NCBI RefSeq assembly: GCF_001984105.1
Contig: NZ_MTQM01000009.1
Coordinates: 434,001 to 498,000 of the forward strand
Length of the DNA: 64,000 nt
Source: Microbacterium sp. CSI-V
Lineage (GTDB): Bacteria > Actinomycetota > Actinomycetes > Actinomycetales > Microbacteriaceae
Direction: 5' to 3'
The position numbers and the translations under genes are program-made. A model generated the notes under the pieces. The model did no database searches. It was not told the origin of the DNA and saw nothing but the letters and a program-made list of their open reading frames with translations. Shown here piece by piece: positions 41,540 through 50,104 of the stretch (the stretch's first letter is position 1; every line of letters begins with the position of its first letter).

Positions 41540-42390
41540 CCCGCGCCGCGATCGACCGCGTCGTCACCGCCGCACTCGAGGAGGACGCCCCGTGGGGCGA
41601 TCTCACGAGCGAAACGCTCATCCCCGCGGACGCGACCGCCCGCGCCGAACTCATCGCCCGTGAGATCGGCGTCTTCAGCGGGGCCGCCGTGTTCCGCGCG
41701 GCGTTCACACTGACCGACCCAACGATCGACGTCGACATCCGCGTCGCCGACGGCGCCGAGTTCGTGCCGGGCGAAGTGCTCGCGGTGGTGACCGGCCCCG
41801 CACGGGCGGTGCTGACCGCCGAGCGGATCGGGCTGAACTTCGTGCAGCGGATGTCGGGCATCGCCACCCTCACCAGCCGCTACGTCGCCGCCGTCGCCCA
41901 CACCGGCGCGCGCATCGTCGACACCCGCAAGACGACGCCGGGACTCCGCGCGATCGAGCGGCAGGCGGTCCGCGACGGGGGCGGCCACAACCACCGGTTC
42001 TCCCTCTCGGATGCCGTCATGGCCAAGGACAACCACCTCGCCGTGCTCGCGGCATCCGGTCTGCCGCTCACGCAGGCGCTGGAAGGCGCCATCGCGCGAC
42101 TCCCGCACACCACGCACGTCGAAGTCGAGGTCGACCGCCTCGATCAGATCGACGCCGTCCTGGCCGCGGGTGTCGACACGATCATGCTCGACAACTTCTC
42201 GCTCGACGACCTGCGGGCCGGTGTCGAGAAGGTGGCCGGGAGCGTCGTCGTGGAGGCGTCCGGCGGGGTCACGCTCGACACCGTGCGCGCGATCGCCGAG
42301 ACGGGCGTCGACGTCATCTCCGTCGGGGCGCTCACCCACTCCGCTCCCTCGCTCGACCTCGGTCTCGACATCCGCATCCGCACGACGTGA
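41533..42390 (+). CDS. nadC: nicotinate-nucleotide pyrophosphorylase (carboxylating)
   Basis: 285 residues. Converts quinolinate and PRPP to nicotinate mononucleotide. LEEDAPWGDLTSE, VDTRKTTPGLRAIE, HNHRFSLSDAVMAKDNH and VEASGGVTLDTV are the classic motifs. The ATG lies seven bases inside the end of nadB, and its GTGA stop overlaps nadS. Confidence 0.96.
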   Translation: MLTRAAIDRVVTAALEEDAPWGDLTSETLIPADATARAELIAREIGVFSGAAVFRAAFTLTDPTIDVDIRVADGAEFVPGEVLAVVTGPARAVLTAERIGLNFVQRMSGIATLTSRYVAAVAHTGARIVDTRKTTPGLRAIERQAVRDGGGHNHRFSLSDAVMAKDNHLAVLAASGLPLTQALEGAIARLPHTTHVEVEVDRLDQIDAVLAAGVDTIMLDNFSLDDLRAGVEKVAGSVVVEASGGVTLDTVRAIAETGVDVISVGALTHSAPSLDLGLDIRIRTT

Positions 42391-43517
42391 GCCTGTACCT
42401 CGACAACGCCGCGACGACCCCGGTCCGCCCCGAGGTCGTCGAGGCGATGGCGCCGTACCTCACCCGGTGGTTCGGCAACCCGTCGAGTCACCACGAGGTC
42501 GGCGAGGCCGCGGCATCCGCTCTCGATGACGCCCGCGCGCGCGTCGCCGCGATCCTCGGCATGCGCACCGGTGACATCGTGTTCACCTCCGGCGGCACCG
42601 AGTCGAACAACACCGCGATCAAAGGCCTCGTCCTCGGATCGGGGCGCCGGCACCTGATCACGACCGCGATCGAGCACGAATCCGTCCTCGCCTCGGCCGA
42701 TTACCTCGCCCGGTTGCACGGCGTCGACGTCACCTACGCCCCCGTCGACGAGACCGGGACGCTCTCCCCCGACGCCCTCGCCGACGCGCTCCGCGACGAT
42801 ACCGCGCTCGTGAGCGTCGGGTACGCCAACAACGAGGTCGGCACGGTTCAGGATGCCGCGGCCCTCGCCGCCGTCGCGAAAGCCCGGGGCGTGCACTTGC
42901 ACCTCGACGCCGTCCAGGCGGCCGGGTGGCTGCCGCTCGCGGGACTCGGGGCGGACGCGATCACCATCGCGGGGCACAAGATCGGCGCGCCGAAGGGTAC
43001 CGGCATCCTCGCCGTCCGCGGGCGACTCCCCCTGGAACCGCTGCTGCACGGGGGCGGTCAGGAACGCGGGCGGCGGTCGGGGACCCCGGACGTCGCCGGC
43101 GCCGTTGCCATCGCGACCGCGCTGACGCTGGCCGAGGCCGAACGCGAGACCGAAGCCGCCGTCGCCGTGCGTCAGCGCGACGCGTTCATCGCCGGGGTGC
43201 TCGCGGGTGTCCCGGGCGCGCGACTCACCGGGCACCCCGTGCACCGTCTGCCCGCCACCGCCAGCTTCGTCTTCCCCGGTGTGAACGGCGAGACGGTGCT
43301 GCTCGAACTCGAACGGCGCGGGATCGTCTCGTCCAGCGGCTCGGCGTGCGCGGCGGGCAGCGACGAGGCCTCGCACGTCCTGCTCGCCCTGGGCATCGAC
43401 CCCGACGACGCCCGCACCGCCGTCCGGTTCACTTTCCCCCACCGCATGACGCAGAATCTCGACGCCGTGGCAATCGCCGTCGCCGAGGCGGTGACCGCCG
43501 TAGGATCACGCGGGTGA
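42387..43517 (+). CDS. cysteine desulfurase of the NAD operon (NadS)
   Basis: 376 residues, NifS/IscS-type PLP enzyme. PLP lysine in TIAGHKIGAPKG, active-site Cys in SSGSACAAGSDEASH. In several actinobacteria the desulfurase encoded after nadC supplies sulfur for the NadA Fe-S cluster, and here it overlaps nadC (GTGA), which strongly suggests that role (nadS). A general sulfur-transfer role is the alternative. Confidence 0.93.
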   Translation: MSLYLDNAATTPVRPEVVEAMAPYLTRWFGNPSSHHEVGEAAASALDDARARVAAILGMRTGDIVFTSGGTESNNTAIKGLVLGSGRRHLITTAIEHESVLASADYLARLHGVDVTYAPVDETGTLSPDALADALRDDTALVSVGYANNEVGTVQDAAALAAVAKARGVHLHLDAVQAAGWLPLAGLGADAITIAGHKIGAPKGTGILAVRGRLPLEPLLHGGGQERGRRSGTPDVAGAVAIATALTLAEAERETEAAVAVRQRDAFIAGVLAGVPGARLTGHPVHRLPATASFVFPGVNGETVLLELERRGIVSSSGSACAAGSDEASHVLLALGIDPDDARTAVRFTFPHRMTQNLDAVAIAVAEAVTAVGSRG

Positions 43518-44410
43518 GTTCCCCCGCGATCACCGTGATCGTCCCCGGCCGCGACGTGGCCGAGTTCGCCGGTGAAGCCCTGCGATCGCTGCAGACGCAG
43601 ACCCTCGATCGGTGGCGGGCCGTCCTCGTCGACGACGGCTCGACCGACGACACCCGCCGCCTGTTCGCCGACGCGGCTGCGGCCGATCCGCGCTTCGTGC
43701 TCGTCGAGCACGACGAGCCCCGCGGACTCGGCGCCGCCCGCAACAGCGGCCTCGATCTCGTCGACACGCCCTACACGGCGTTCCTCGACGCCGACGACCG
43801 TCTCCGGCCGGGGGCGCTCGAACGGCTCTGGACCACCCTCAAGTCTTCCCGGAGCGACTTCGTGGTCGGCGCGTACGTCCGGCTGCGGCCGGATGCCGAC
43901 GGGCCGGCCTATACCGCGGGCGACGTGCAACCGTGGGTGTCGGCGGCCACCGACCCCGCCCGCACGGGGACGACGCTGACGGAGCACCCCGCGGCATCCG
44001 GGAACATCGTGGCCTGGTCCAAGCTCAGCCGGACCGACTTCTGGCACGCCCACGGGCTGCGCTTCCCCGAGGGGCGCTACTACGAGGACCAGGTCGTCGC
44101 ACAGCGCATGTACACGCTCGCGACCGCGTTCGACGTCGTCCCCGACGTCGTCGTGGAGTGGCGGGAACGCCGCAACCGCAGCTCCATCACCCAGCGTCTG
44201 AGCGAGGTCGACGTGCTGCGCGACTACCTCGAGGCGCTCGGCGAGGGCATCGCCGTGCTGCGGGCGGCGGGGGCCGACGCCGCCGTCGCCGAGCGGGGGC
44301 GCCTGATCCGCACGCTCGATCTCCCACCCCTGCAACGCATCGCCGAGACGCACCCCGACCCGGTGTACCGGATCGCGCTCGAGGCGTTCCTCGAGGCACT
44401 GCCGGCGTAG
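43514..44410 (+). CDS. family 2 glycosyltransferase
   Basis: 298 residues, GT-A fold. ITVIVPGRDVAEF, LVDDGSTDDT and FLDADDRL (the DxD metal site) place it in GT2; RFPEGRYYEDQVVAQRM is the usual acceptor-side block. No membrane helix. The GTG overlaps the nadS stop, so it is likely read from the NAD promoter, though no link to NAD is apparent. Probably adds sugar to a wall polymer or small acceptor; the substrate cannot be told. Confidence 0.86.
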   Translation: MSSPAITVIVPGRDVAEFAGEALRSLQTQTLDRWRAVLVDDGSTDDTRRLFADAAAADPRFVLVEHDEPRGLGAARNSGLDLVDTPYTAFLDADDRLRPGALERLWTTLKSSRSDFVVGAYVRLRPDADGPAYTAGDVQPWVSAATDPARTGTTLTEHPAASGNIVAWSKLSRTDFWHAHGLRFPEGRYYEDQVVAQRMYTLATAFDVVPDVVVEWRERRNRSSITQRLSEVDVLRDYLEALGEGIAVLRAAGADAAVAERGRLIRTLDLPPLQRIAETHPDPVYRIALEAFLEALPA

Positions 44411-44428
44411 CGCGCCCCGCGGCGTCGG

Positions 44429-44622
44429 TCGAGTGTCCAAGACACGCCGCATCGGGTCGCGCCGGTCTGCGGCGGCACGTGAGTGTCCAGGACACGCCGC
44501 ATCGGGTGCTGCGCTCACGGCGTGTCCTGGACACTCGACGTGGTTCGGGATGTGGCGGCACGTGAGTGTCCACGACACGCGGATGCCACGGCGCGCCGTC
44601 CGCGTGTCTTGGACACTCGAGG
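44429..44622. repeat. cluster of five GTGTCC palindromic repeats
   Basis: The 316-base gap between the glycosyltransferase and ABC exporter genes holds five copies of GAGTGTCCANGACACGCSG: direct at about 44431, 44481 and 44565, inverted at about 44520 and 44601. Each has the inner palindrome GTGTC-CAN-GACAC. Copies 2/3 and 4/5 face each other and can form long hairpins. Two direct copies extend further (CGCCGCATCGGG). Two more copies lie at 19478-19534. No gene is seen in the gap; open frames across it merely reuse the repeat. Confidence 0.88.
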
Positions 44623-44654
44623 CCGCACGGCGAGCGACGCGGCGTGCCCGCCGG

Positions 44655-44706
44655 GCGTGGACCGCGGCCTCGGAGGGCCGGCGTGGACCGCGGCCCCGGA
44701 GGGCCG
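44655..44706. repeat. tandem 26-base direct repeat
   Basis: Two adjacent 26-base units (44655-44680 and 44681-44706) beginning GCGTGGACCGCGGCC differ at one position. They lie just past the end of the ABC exporter gene, beside the palindrome cluster. Confidence 0.75.
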
Positions 44707-44726
44707 GCGCCGACCGGGCGGGGAGC

Positions 44727-46670
44727 CTACGCCGGTGGCTGGTCGCCGCGACGCGAGACCAGGGCGGGTCGAGCGAGATCGACGCTGTCGCGCTCTTCTT
44801 CGGTGAGCACGAACGACGCGGCGAGCTGCTCGGCGGCGAGCCCGGCGTAGAGTCCGCCCGCGGCGAGGAGCTCGGTGTGGGTGCCCGACTCCACGATGCG
44901 TCCGGCGTCGACGACGTGGATGCGGTCGGCACCGATGACCGTGGAGAGGCGGTGGGCGATCGACAGCGTCGTCCGGCCGTGCGCCGCGGTCTCCAGTGCT
45001 TCCTGGACGATGCGCTCGGACACCGTGTCCAGGGCGCTCGTCGCCTCGTCGAGCAGGAGCACGGGCGGGTCTTTCAACAGCACGCGGGCGATCGCGATGC
45101 GCTGCTTCTCGCCGCCCGACAGCCGGTAGCCGCGCTCTCCGACGATCGTGTCGTAGCCCTCCTCGAACCCGGCGATCACGTGGTGGATGTTGGCCGCGCG
45201 ACAGGCCGCCTCGATCTCGGCATCCGTCGCCTCGGGCTTGGCGTACCGCAGGTTCTCGCGGACGGAGGCATGGAAGAGGTACGTCTCCTGCGAGACGATG
45301 CCGATGTTGTCGATGATCGACGCGCGCTCGAGACTGCGGACGTCGGCGCCCGAGAACATCACCGCTCCCCCGCTCGCCTCGTACATGCGCGGCGTCAGGT
45401 ACAGGATCGTCGTCTTGCCCGCGCCGGAGGGCCCGACGAAAGCGACGTGCTGCCCCGGCTCCACGACGAACGAGACACCGCCGAGGGTGGGGCGCGCCTG
45501 CTCGGGCGCGTCGGGATACCGGAACACCACGTCGCGGAACTCGATGCGACCGACGGGCCCGGGCGCCTCCGACACCGGGATCGCGTCGGGCGCGTCCGCG
45601 ATCGCGGGCTTCAGGTCGAGGTACTCGAAGATGCGCGCGAACAGGGCGGACGAGGTCTGCACGTCGAGGGCGACACGCATCAGGCCCATGAGCGGCATCA
45701 GCAACCGCGCCTGCACCGTCGTGAAGGCGACGATCGTGCCCGCGGTGAGCGTGCCCGCGCCGCTGCCGACGAGGATGCCGGCCACGAGGTAGATGATCGC
45801 CGGGACGCTGGCCATGATGACCTGCACCACGGCGAAGAAGCGCTGTCCGCTCATCGCCTGCCGCACCTGCAAGCGCACCTGGTTGGCGTTCTCGGCGTCG
45901 TACCGGGTCGATTCGGTGCGCTGCCGGTTGAACGACTTCGACAGCAGGATGCCGGACACGCTCAGGGTCTCCTGCGTGATCGCGGACAGTTCGGAGAGCG
46001 ATTCCTGCGTCTGCGCGGCGATCCGTGCCCGCACCTGCCCGACCCGGCGCTGCACGAGGACGAGCACCGGCATGATCACGACGGCGATCAGCGTCAGGCG
46101 CCAGTCGATGAGGATCATCGCCACGAGGGAGGCGACCACCGTCACGGAGTTGCCGAGGATGCTCGTCACCGTGTTGGTGAGCACTCCCGAGACGCCGCCC
46201 ACGTCGTTCTGCAGACGGGACTGGATGACACCGGTCTTCGTCCGGGTGAAGAAGCCGAGCTCCATCGCCTGCAGGTGATCGAAGAGGCGGACGCGCAGGT
46301 CGCCGGTGACGCGGTTGCCGACCGTGGCGGTGAACCACGTCTGCGCGACACCGAGGCCGCCCGACAGGAGGAAGAGTCCGATCATCGCCGCGACGAGCCC
46401 GGTGAGGAGTCGGAGGTCGACCGGCGAACCGTCGACGGGGAAGAGCGCGTCGTCGAAGATGCGCTGCACGAGCAGCGGCGGGATGACGGCGACCGCGGCG
46501 CCCAGCACGACCAGGATCACCGTGATGGCGATGCGTCGACGGTAGGGGCGGAACAGGGACGCCACGCGGCGGCCCAGGTCGGGCACGCGCGGCGCCTCGG
46601 CATTGCGCTGCCGCTGCGTCTCCGCGTAGACGCCGCGGAACATGCCTCCGCCCAAGCCGCCCATGCTCAT
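44727..46670 (-). CDS. ABC exporter, fused membrane and ATPase domains
   Basis: 647 residues. Six membrane helices (type IV exporter fold) between about 60 and 370, then an ATPase domain with Walker A FVGPSGAGKTTIL, signature LSGGEKQRIAIARVLL and Walker B VLLLDEATSALDT. Works as a homo- or heterodimer in lipid or drug export; no partner half is adjacent. The chosen start is the ATG at 46670: TAGGCT (minus, 46678-46683) sits 7 bases before it, giving a leaderless transcript; the open frame to 46745 lies upstream of that promoter. Divergent from the DHA2 pump gene. Confidence 0.92.
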   Translation of the reverse strand: MSMGGLGGGMFRGVYAETQRQRNAEAPRVPDLGRRVASLFRPYRRRIAITVILVVLGAAVAVIPPLLVQRIFDDALFPVDGSPVDLRLLTGLVAAMIGLFLLSGGLGVAQTWFTATVGNRVTGDLRVRLFDHLQAMELGFFTRTKTGVIQSRLQNDVGGVSGVLTNTVTSILGNSVTVVASLVAMILIDWRLTLIAVVIMPVLVLVQRRVGQVRARIAAQTQESLSELSAITQETLSVSGILLSKSFNRQRTESTRYDAENANQVRLQVRQAMSGQRFFAVVQVIMASVPAIIYLVAGILVGSGAGTLTAGTIVAFTTVQARLLMPLMGLMRVALDVQTSSALFARIFEYLDLKPAIADAPDAIPVSEAPGPVGRIEFRDVVFRYPDAPEQARPTLGGVSFVVEPGQHVAFVGPSGAGKTTILYLTPRMYEASGGAVMFSGADVRSLERASIIDNIGIVSQETYLFHASVRENLRYAKPEATDAEIEAACRAANIHHVIAGFEEGYDTIVGERGYRLSGGEKQRIAIARVLLKDPPVLLLDEATSALDTVSERIVQEALETAAHGRTTLSIAHRLSTVIGADRIHVVDAGRIVESGTHTELLAAGGLYAGLAAEQLAASFVLTEEERDSVDLARPALVSRRGDQPPA

Positions 46671-46864
46671 GCGGGTCAGCCTACGTCCGACCGGGGACAC
46701 CGGGACGCGAGGAGCGATGTCGGGGGTCCCCCATAGACTCGGCACAGCCGCTCGACACCGGGCTCCCTCGGTCGACCGGGAATAGGGGGCCGCGTCCCGC
46801 GGTTACCCCGCACGTCCGTCGCCTTCCGTGACGCCACGACGCCCTCCCTGGATTGGATCTCGCC

Positions 46865-48355
46865 ATGGCCGCCACCACCGGAACACCCACCGCTCCCCCG
46901 ACCTCGGCGTCGGGGGTCACAGCCGAGCAGAACCGGGTCATCTGGCTGCTGCTCGTGGCCGCCTTCGTGGCGATCCTCAACGAGACCACGATGAACGTGG
47001 CGATCCCGCACCTCATCCGCGACCTGAGCATCACGGCCGTCGCGGCCCAGTGGCTGACGACCGCCTTCATGCTCACGATGGCCGTCGTCATCCCCGTCAC
47101 GGGCTTCCTGCTGCAGCGCTACACCACCCGCCAGATCTTCATCACGGCGATGACCCTGTTCTCGCTCGGCACCCTCGTGGCGTTCCTCTCGCCCGGGTTC
47201 GAATTGCTCGTCACCGCGCGGGTCATCCAGGCGTCCGGGACGGCGATGATGATGCCGTTGCTCATGACGACCCTCATGACGATCGTGCCGCCGCAGCACC
47301 GCGGCCGCATGATGGGACGCGTCAGCATCGTCATGGCGCTGGCCCCCGCGATCGGCCCCACGATGTCGGGCGTGGTCCTGGACTCGCTCGGATGGCACTG
47401 GATCTTCGGAATCGTCCTCCCGATCGCCCTGGTCTCCCTGTTCGTCGGTGCCCGCTGGATCCGCAACCTCGGCGAGACCCGGGAAGCGCCCATCGACGTC
47501 CTTTCGGTCATCCTGTCGGCGTTCGGTTTCGGCGGCGTGGTCTTCGGCCTCAGTCAGATCGGCGGCGGTCATGGCGGATCGACGGATGCCGGCGATGCCG
47601 GTGCCACCGCGACGGTGACGCTCGTCGCATCCTTCGCGATCGGCATCGTCGCCCTGGCATTGTTCGGGTGGCGCCAGGTGCGCCTGCAGCGCTCCGACGC
47701 GGCCCTGCTCGACCTGCGCGTGTTCCGCTCGATCAACTTCACACTCTCGGTCGTCCAGCTCGGCGTGATGTCGCTCGCGTTCTTCGGCGCGATCACGCTG
47801 GTGCCGCTCTACCTGCAGAACGTCCTCGGACGCACCGCGCTGGAGACCGGCCTCGCGGTCCTTCCCGGCTCGCTCGCGATGGGGCTCGCGGGCCCCCTGA
47901 TCGGCCGCATCTACGACCGACGCGGCACGCAGATCCTGCTGATCCCCGGCGCCGTCATCACCAGCGTCGTGCTCTGGTTCTACGCGACCGTCGGCACCGA
48001 CACGTCGTTCGTGCTGCTCGTCGTGGCGCAGACGGTGCTGTCGATCGGGCTCGCCCTGTCGTTCACGCCGCTGTTCACGGCATCCCTCGGGTCGCTCGAG
48101 CCCCGCTTCTACTCCTACGGCTCCGCGGTCGTCGGAACCGTGCAGCAGGTCGCCGGAGCGGCGGGCATCGCGCTCCTCGTGACGGTCATGTCGGGGGTGT
48201 CCGCCGGAATGGGCGGAGGCGTCGAGGGCGACGCGGCGGGGGCGCGCACCGCATTCATGATCGCGGCGATCGTCTCGCTGCCCCTCATCGTCGGCGCGTT
48301 CCTCATCCGCAAGCCCGCCGACCAGATCGAGGGCGCGGCAGTGCCGGCGCACTGA
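46865..48355 (+). CDS. DHA2 family (14-helix) drug efflux MFS transporter
   Basis: 496 residues with about 14 membrane helices. Motif C-like ALAPAIGPTMSGVVL in helix 5 marks a drug:H+ antiporter; NETTMNVAIPHLI and WLTTAFMLTMAVVIP are typical of EmrB/QacA proteins. The loop with the Gly/His-rich HGGSTDAGDAGA lies between helices 7 and 8. The ATG at 46865 is preferred to a TTG four codons earlier. Divergent from the ABC exporter; no regulator gene is next to it. Confidence 0.9.
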   Translation: MAATTGTPTAPPTSASGVTAEQNRVIWLLLVAAFVAILNETTMNVAIPHLIRDLSITAVAAQWLTTAFMLTMAVVIPVTGFLLQRYTTRQIFITAMTLFSLGTLVAFLSPGFELLVTARVIQASGTAMMMPLLMTTLMTIVPPQHRGRMMGRVSIVMALAPAIGPTMSGVVLDSLGWHWIFGIVLPIALVSLFVGARWIRNLGETREAPIDVLSVILSAFGFGGVVFGLSQIGGGHGGSTDAGDAGATATVTLVASFAIGIVALALFGWRQVRLQRSDAALLDLRVFRSINFTLSVVQLGVMSLAFFGAITLVPLYLQNVLGRTALETGLAVLPGSLAMGLAGPLIGRIYDRRGTQILLIPGAVITSVVLWFYATVGTDTSFVLLVVAQTVLSIGLALSFTPLFTASLGSLEPRFYSYGSAVVGTVQQVAGAAGIALLVTVMSGVSAGMGGGVEGDAAGARTAFMIAAIVSLPLIVGAFLIRKPADQIEGAAVPAH

Positions 48356-48392
48356 CCCGAGGCGCGGCCTCGGCGACGCGTCGAGGTCGCGG

Positions 48393-48524
48393 TCAGTTCA
48401 GCGAGCAGGAACCGCCGCCGCAGCAGCGGGAGGCAGCGGGGGCGTCGTCGTCGGCCGGGGGCGTCAGCAACGCGATCAGCGGCTTCGACGGCGTCTCGGT
48501 CTCAGGGGTGGTCTCACCGGACAT
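48393..48524 (-). CDS. 43-residue Cys-rich protein
   Basis: Hand-translated small gene. It opens MSGETTPETETP, has a short hydrophobic patch PLIALLTPP and ends ASRCCGGGSCSLN. A TAGCAT hexamer (minus, 48531-48536) stands exactly 6 bases before the ATG, and the six bases between read GGAGGG, which could also act as a ribosome site. The C-terminal CC-GGG-SC cluster could bind metal, carry a modification, or be a precursor peptide tail. I do not recognise the family. Convergent with the DHA2 gene. Confidence 0.6.
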   Translation of the reverse strand: MSGETTPETETPSKPLIALLTPPADDDAPAASRCCGGGSCSLN

Positions 48525-48674
48525 CCCTCCATGCTACGCCCGCGCGCGCCCGACCGGGCCGCGGTCCCGGCGGCGCTCCGGTAGCCCGGGCGATCGGCAT
48601 TCGCAACCCCCGTCCGCGGGCTCGCGACCCTTCCTAGCGTGGTGGCATCCCCGCCCCCATCGAGAGGAGTCCCC

Positions 48675-49223
48675 ATGACGGACCTCACCGGAAAGCGCAT
48701 CGCCTTCCTGCTCACCGACGGCTTCGAAGACAGCGAGCTCACGAGTCCGTGGGACGCGGTCACGTCGGCCGGTGCCGAGGCGGTGCTCGTCTCCCCCGCC
48801 GACGGTTCGGTCACGGGCGAGAAGGGCCACGAGCAGAAGATCGACCTGCCCGTCGGATCCGCCACGGCCGACGACTTCGACGCTCTGGTGCTCCCCGGCG
48901 GCGTGCAGAACGCCGACGACATCCGCATCGTGAAGGATGCCGTGCACTTCGCCCGCGCGTTCTTCGACCAGCACAAGCCGGTCGCCGTGATCTGCCACGG
49001 CGGCTGGATCCTGACCGAAGCCGACGTGCTCAAGGGCCGCACGCTGACCAGCTACCCGACGCTGCAGACGGATCTGCGCAACGCCGGCGCCACGTGGGTC
49101 GACGAGGAGGTCCACGTCGACCAGGGCCTCGTCTCCAGCCGCAATCCCGACGACCTGCCCGCGTTCAACGCGAAGCTGATCGAAGAGGTCGCCGAGGGGA
49201 AGCACTCCGGCCAGACGGCGTGA
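48675..49223 (+). CDS. DJ-1/PfpI family protein (type 1 glutamine amidotransferase-like)
   Basis: 182 residues. Nucleophile Cys is in AVICHGGWIL, with the acidic residue in TDGFEDSELTSPWD; this is the YhbO/PfpI type, linked to glycation repair or stress proteolysis. The family is soluble and cytoplasmic. Clear ribosome site GAGAGGAG five bases upstream, and TAGCGT near 48635 as a -10. Single gene with a strong terminator behind it. Confidence 0.92.
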   Translation: MTDLTGKRIAFLLTDGFEDSELTSPWDAVTSAGAEAVLVSPADGSVTGEKGHEQKIDLPVGSATADDFDALVLPGGVQNADDIRIVKDAVHFARAFFDQHKPVAVICHGGWILTEADVLKGRTLTSYPTLQTDLRNAGATWVDEEVHVDQGLVSSRNPDDLPAFNAKLIEEVAEGKHSGQTA

Positions 49224-49237
49224 GGATCCCACCCTCG

Positions 49238-49269
49238 CGGGGCCCCGGGCTACGGCTCGGGGCCCCGCT
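49238..49269. terminator. bidirectional terminator
   Basis: Arms GCGGGGCCCC (49238-49247) and GGGGCCCCGC (49260-49269) with further inner pairing, between the convergent PfpI and Fpg/Nei genes. Confidence 0.8.
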
Positions 49270-49273
49270 CCGT

Positions 49274-50092
49274 TCAGGCCGGTGACGCTTGACAGGACGG
49301 GCAGTACTGGCCGCCGCCCTTCGTCCCCGGGATGTCCTCGATGACGCCGTCCCCTCGGGGGCACGGCTCTCCCGTGCGGCCGTGGACGCGCATGGCGGCG
49401 ACCTTCGCTGCTTTCTGCTCCGCGATCGGAACCCCGCGGCGCGCCTCCACCGCCTCATCCAGAACGAGACGCAGCGCCTCGTGCAGGCGCGTCACCTCGT
49501 CGTCGCCGAGCGACGCCGCGTGCGCGAGCGGCGAGAGCCGCGCGACGAAGAGGATCTCGTCCGAGTAGGCGTTGCCGATGCCCGCGAGCGACTCCTGCTC
49601 CTGCAGGAGGGCCTTCAGCTGCTTCCGGCGCTTACCGAGGGCGCGTACGAGGTCGTCGCGTGAGAACGCCGGACGGGCGGCATCCGGTCCGAGCTTGGCC
49701 ACGGCCGGCACATCGAGCGGGTCGTCGACGACGTGGAGCTGGACGGAGAGCCAGTCGCCCGCGTCGGTGATGCCGAGCACGCCGTCGTCGAAAGTCACCG
49801 TCGCGATGAGGGCCGCGCCTTCGGGCGGAGCGGATGCCACGTCGCCGTCGCCCCACGTCGCCCAGCCGGCGCGGCCGAAGCCGATCGCGAGGTGGCTCCC
49901 GCCCAGGTCGACGTCGATGTGCTTGCCGTAGCGCTCCACCCCGGCCACCGACCGACCGACGAGTTCCTCGAGGGGCCGGGCCCGCGTCTTCAGCGCGCGG
50001 AACTCCGCCAGCTCGACGGCGACGACGACGTGTCCGGTGAGGCGCTCACGCAGGAACCGCGTGAGCGCCTCGACCTCGGGTGCCTCGGGCAC
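49274..50092 (-). CDS. Fpg/Nei family DNA glycosylase with unusual zinc finger
   Basis: 272 residues. N-terminal PEAPEVEAL has the catalytic Pro2-Glu3 after Met removal; the helix-two-turn-helix (SLAGIGNAYSDEILFVARL) is intact. Excises oxidised bases by beta/delta elimination. The C-terminal zinc finger reads EPCPRGDG then GGQYCPSCQ: the second Cys of the first pair is replaced by Gly, leaving three cysteines, with His in MRVHGRTG as a possible fourth ligand. GTG start. Whether it prefers 8-oxoG or thymine glycol cannot be told. Confidence 0.9.
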   Translation of the reverse strand: MPEAPEVEALTRFLRERLTGHVVVAVELAEFRALKTRARPLEELVGRSVAGVERYGKHIDVDLGGSHLAIGFGRAGWATWGDGDVASAPPEGAALIATVTFDDGVLGITDAGDWLSVQLHVVDDPLDVPAVAKLGPDAARPAFSRDDLVRALGKRRKQLKALLQEQESLAGIGNAYSDEILFVARLSPLAHAASLGDDEVTRLHEALRLVLDEAVEARRGVPIAEQKAAKVAAMRVHGRTGEPCPRGDGVIEDIPGTKGGGQYCPSCQASPA

Positions 50093-50104
50093 GGTCCGTT
50101 CCCG

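Noticed and set aside
44429..44622. Repeated peptide strings (such as SVQDTR and VSWTL) in frames across the intergenic repeats
   Set aside because: They are simply translations of the GTGTCC palindromes; no start, ribosome site or consistent frame.
44429..44622. Possible CRISPR array from the repeated units
   Set aside because: Units are palindromic, in both orientations, with irregular spacing (about 20-60 bases) and no cas genes.
48357..48373. Short CCGAGG/CCTCGG hairpin after the DHA2 pump
   Set aside because: Only six pairs with no T-run; too weak to call a terminator.
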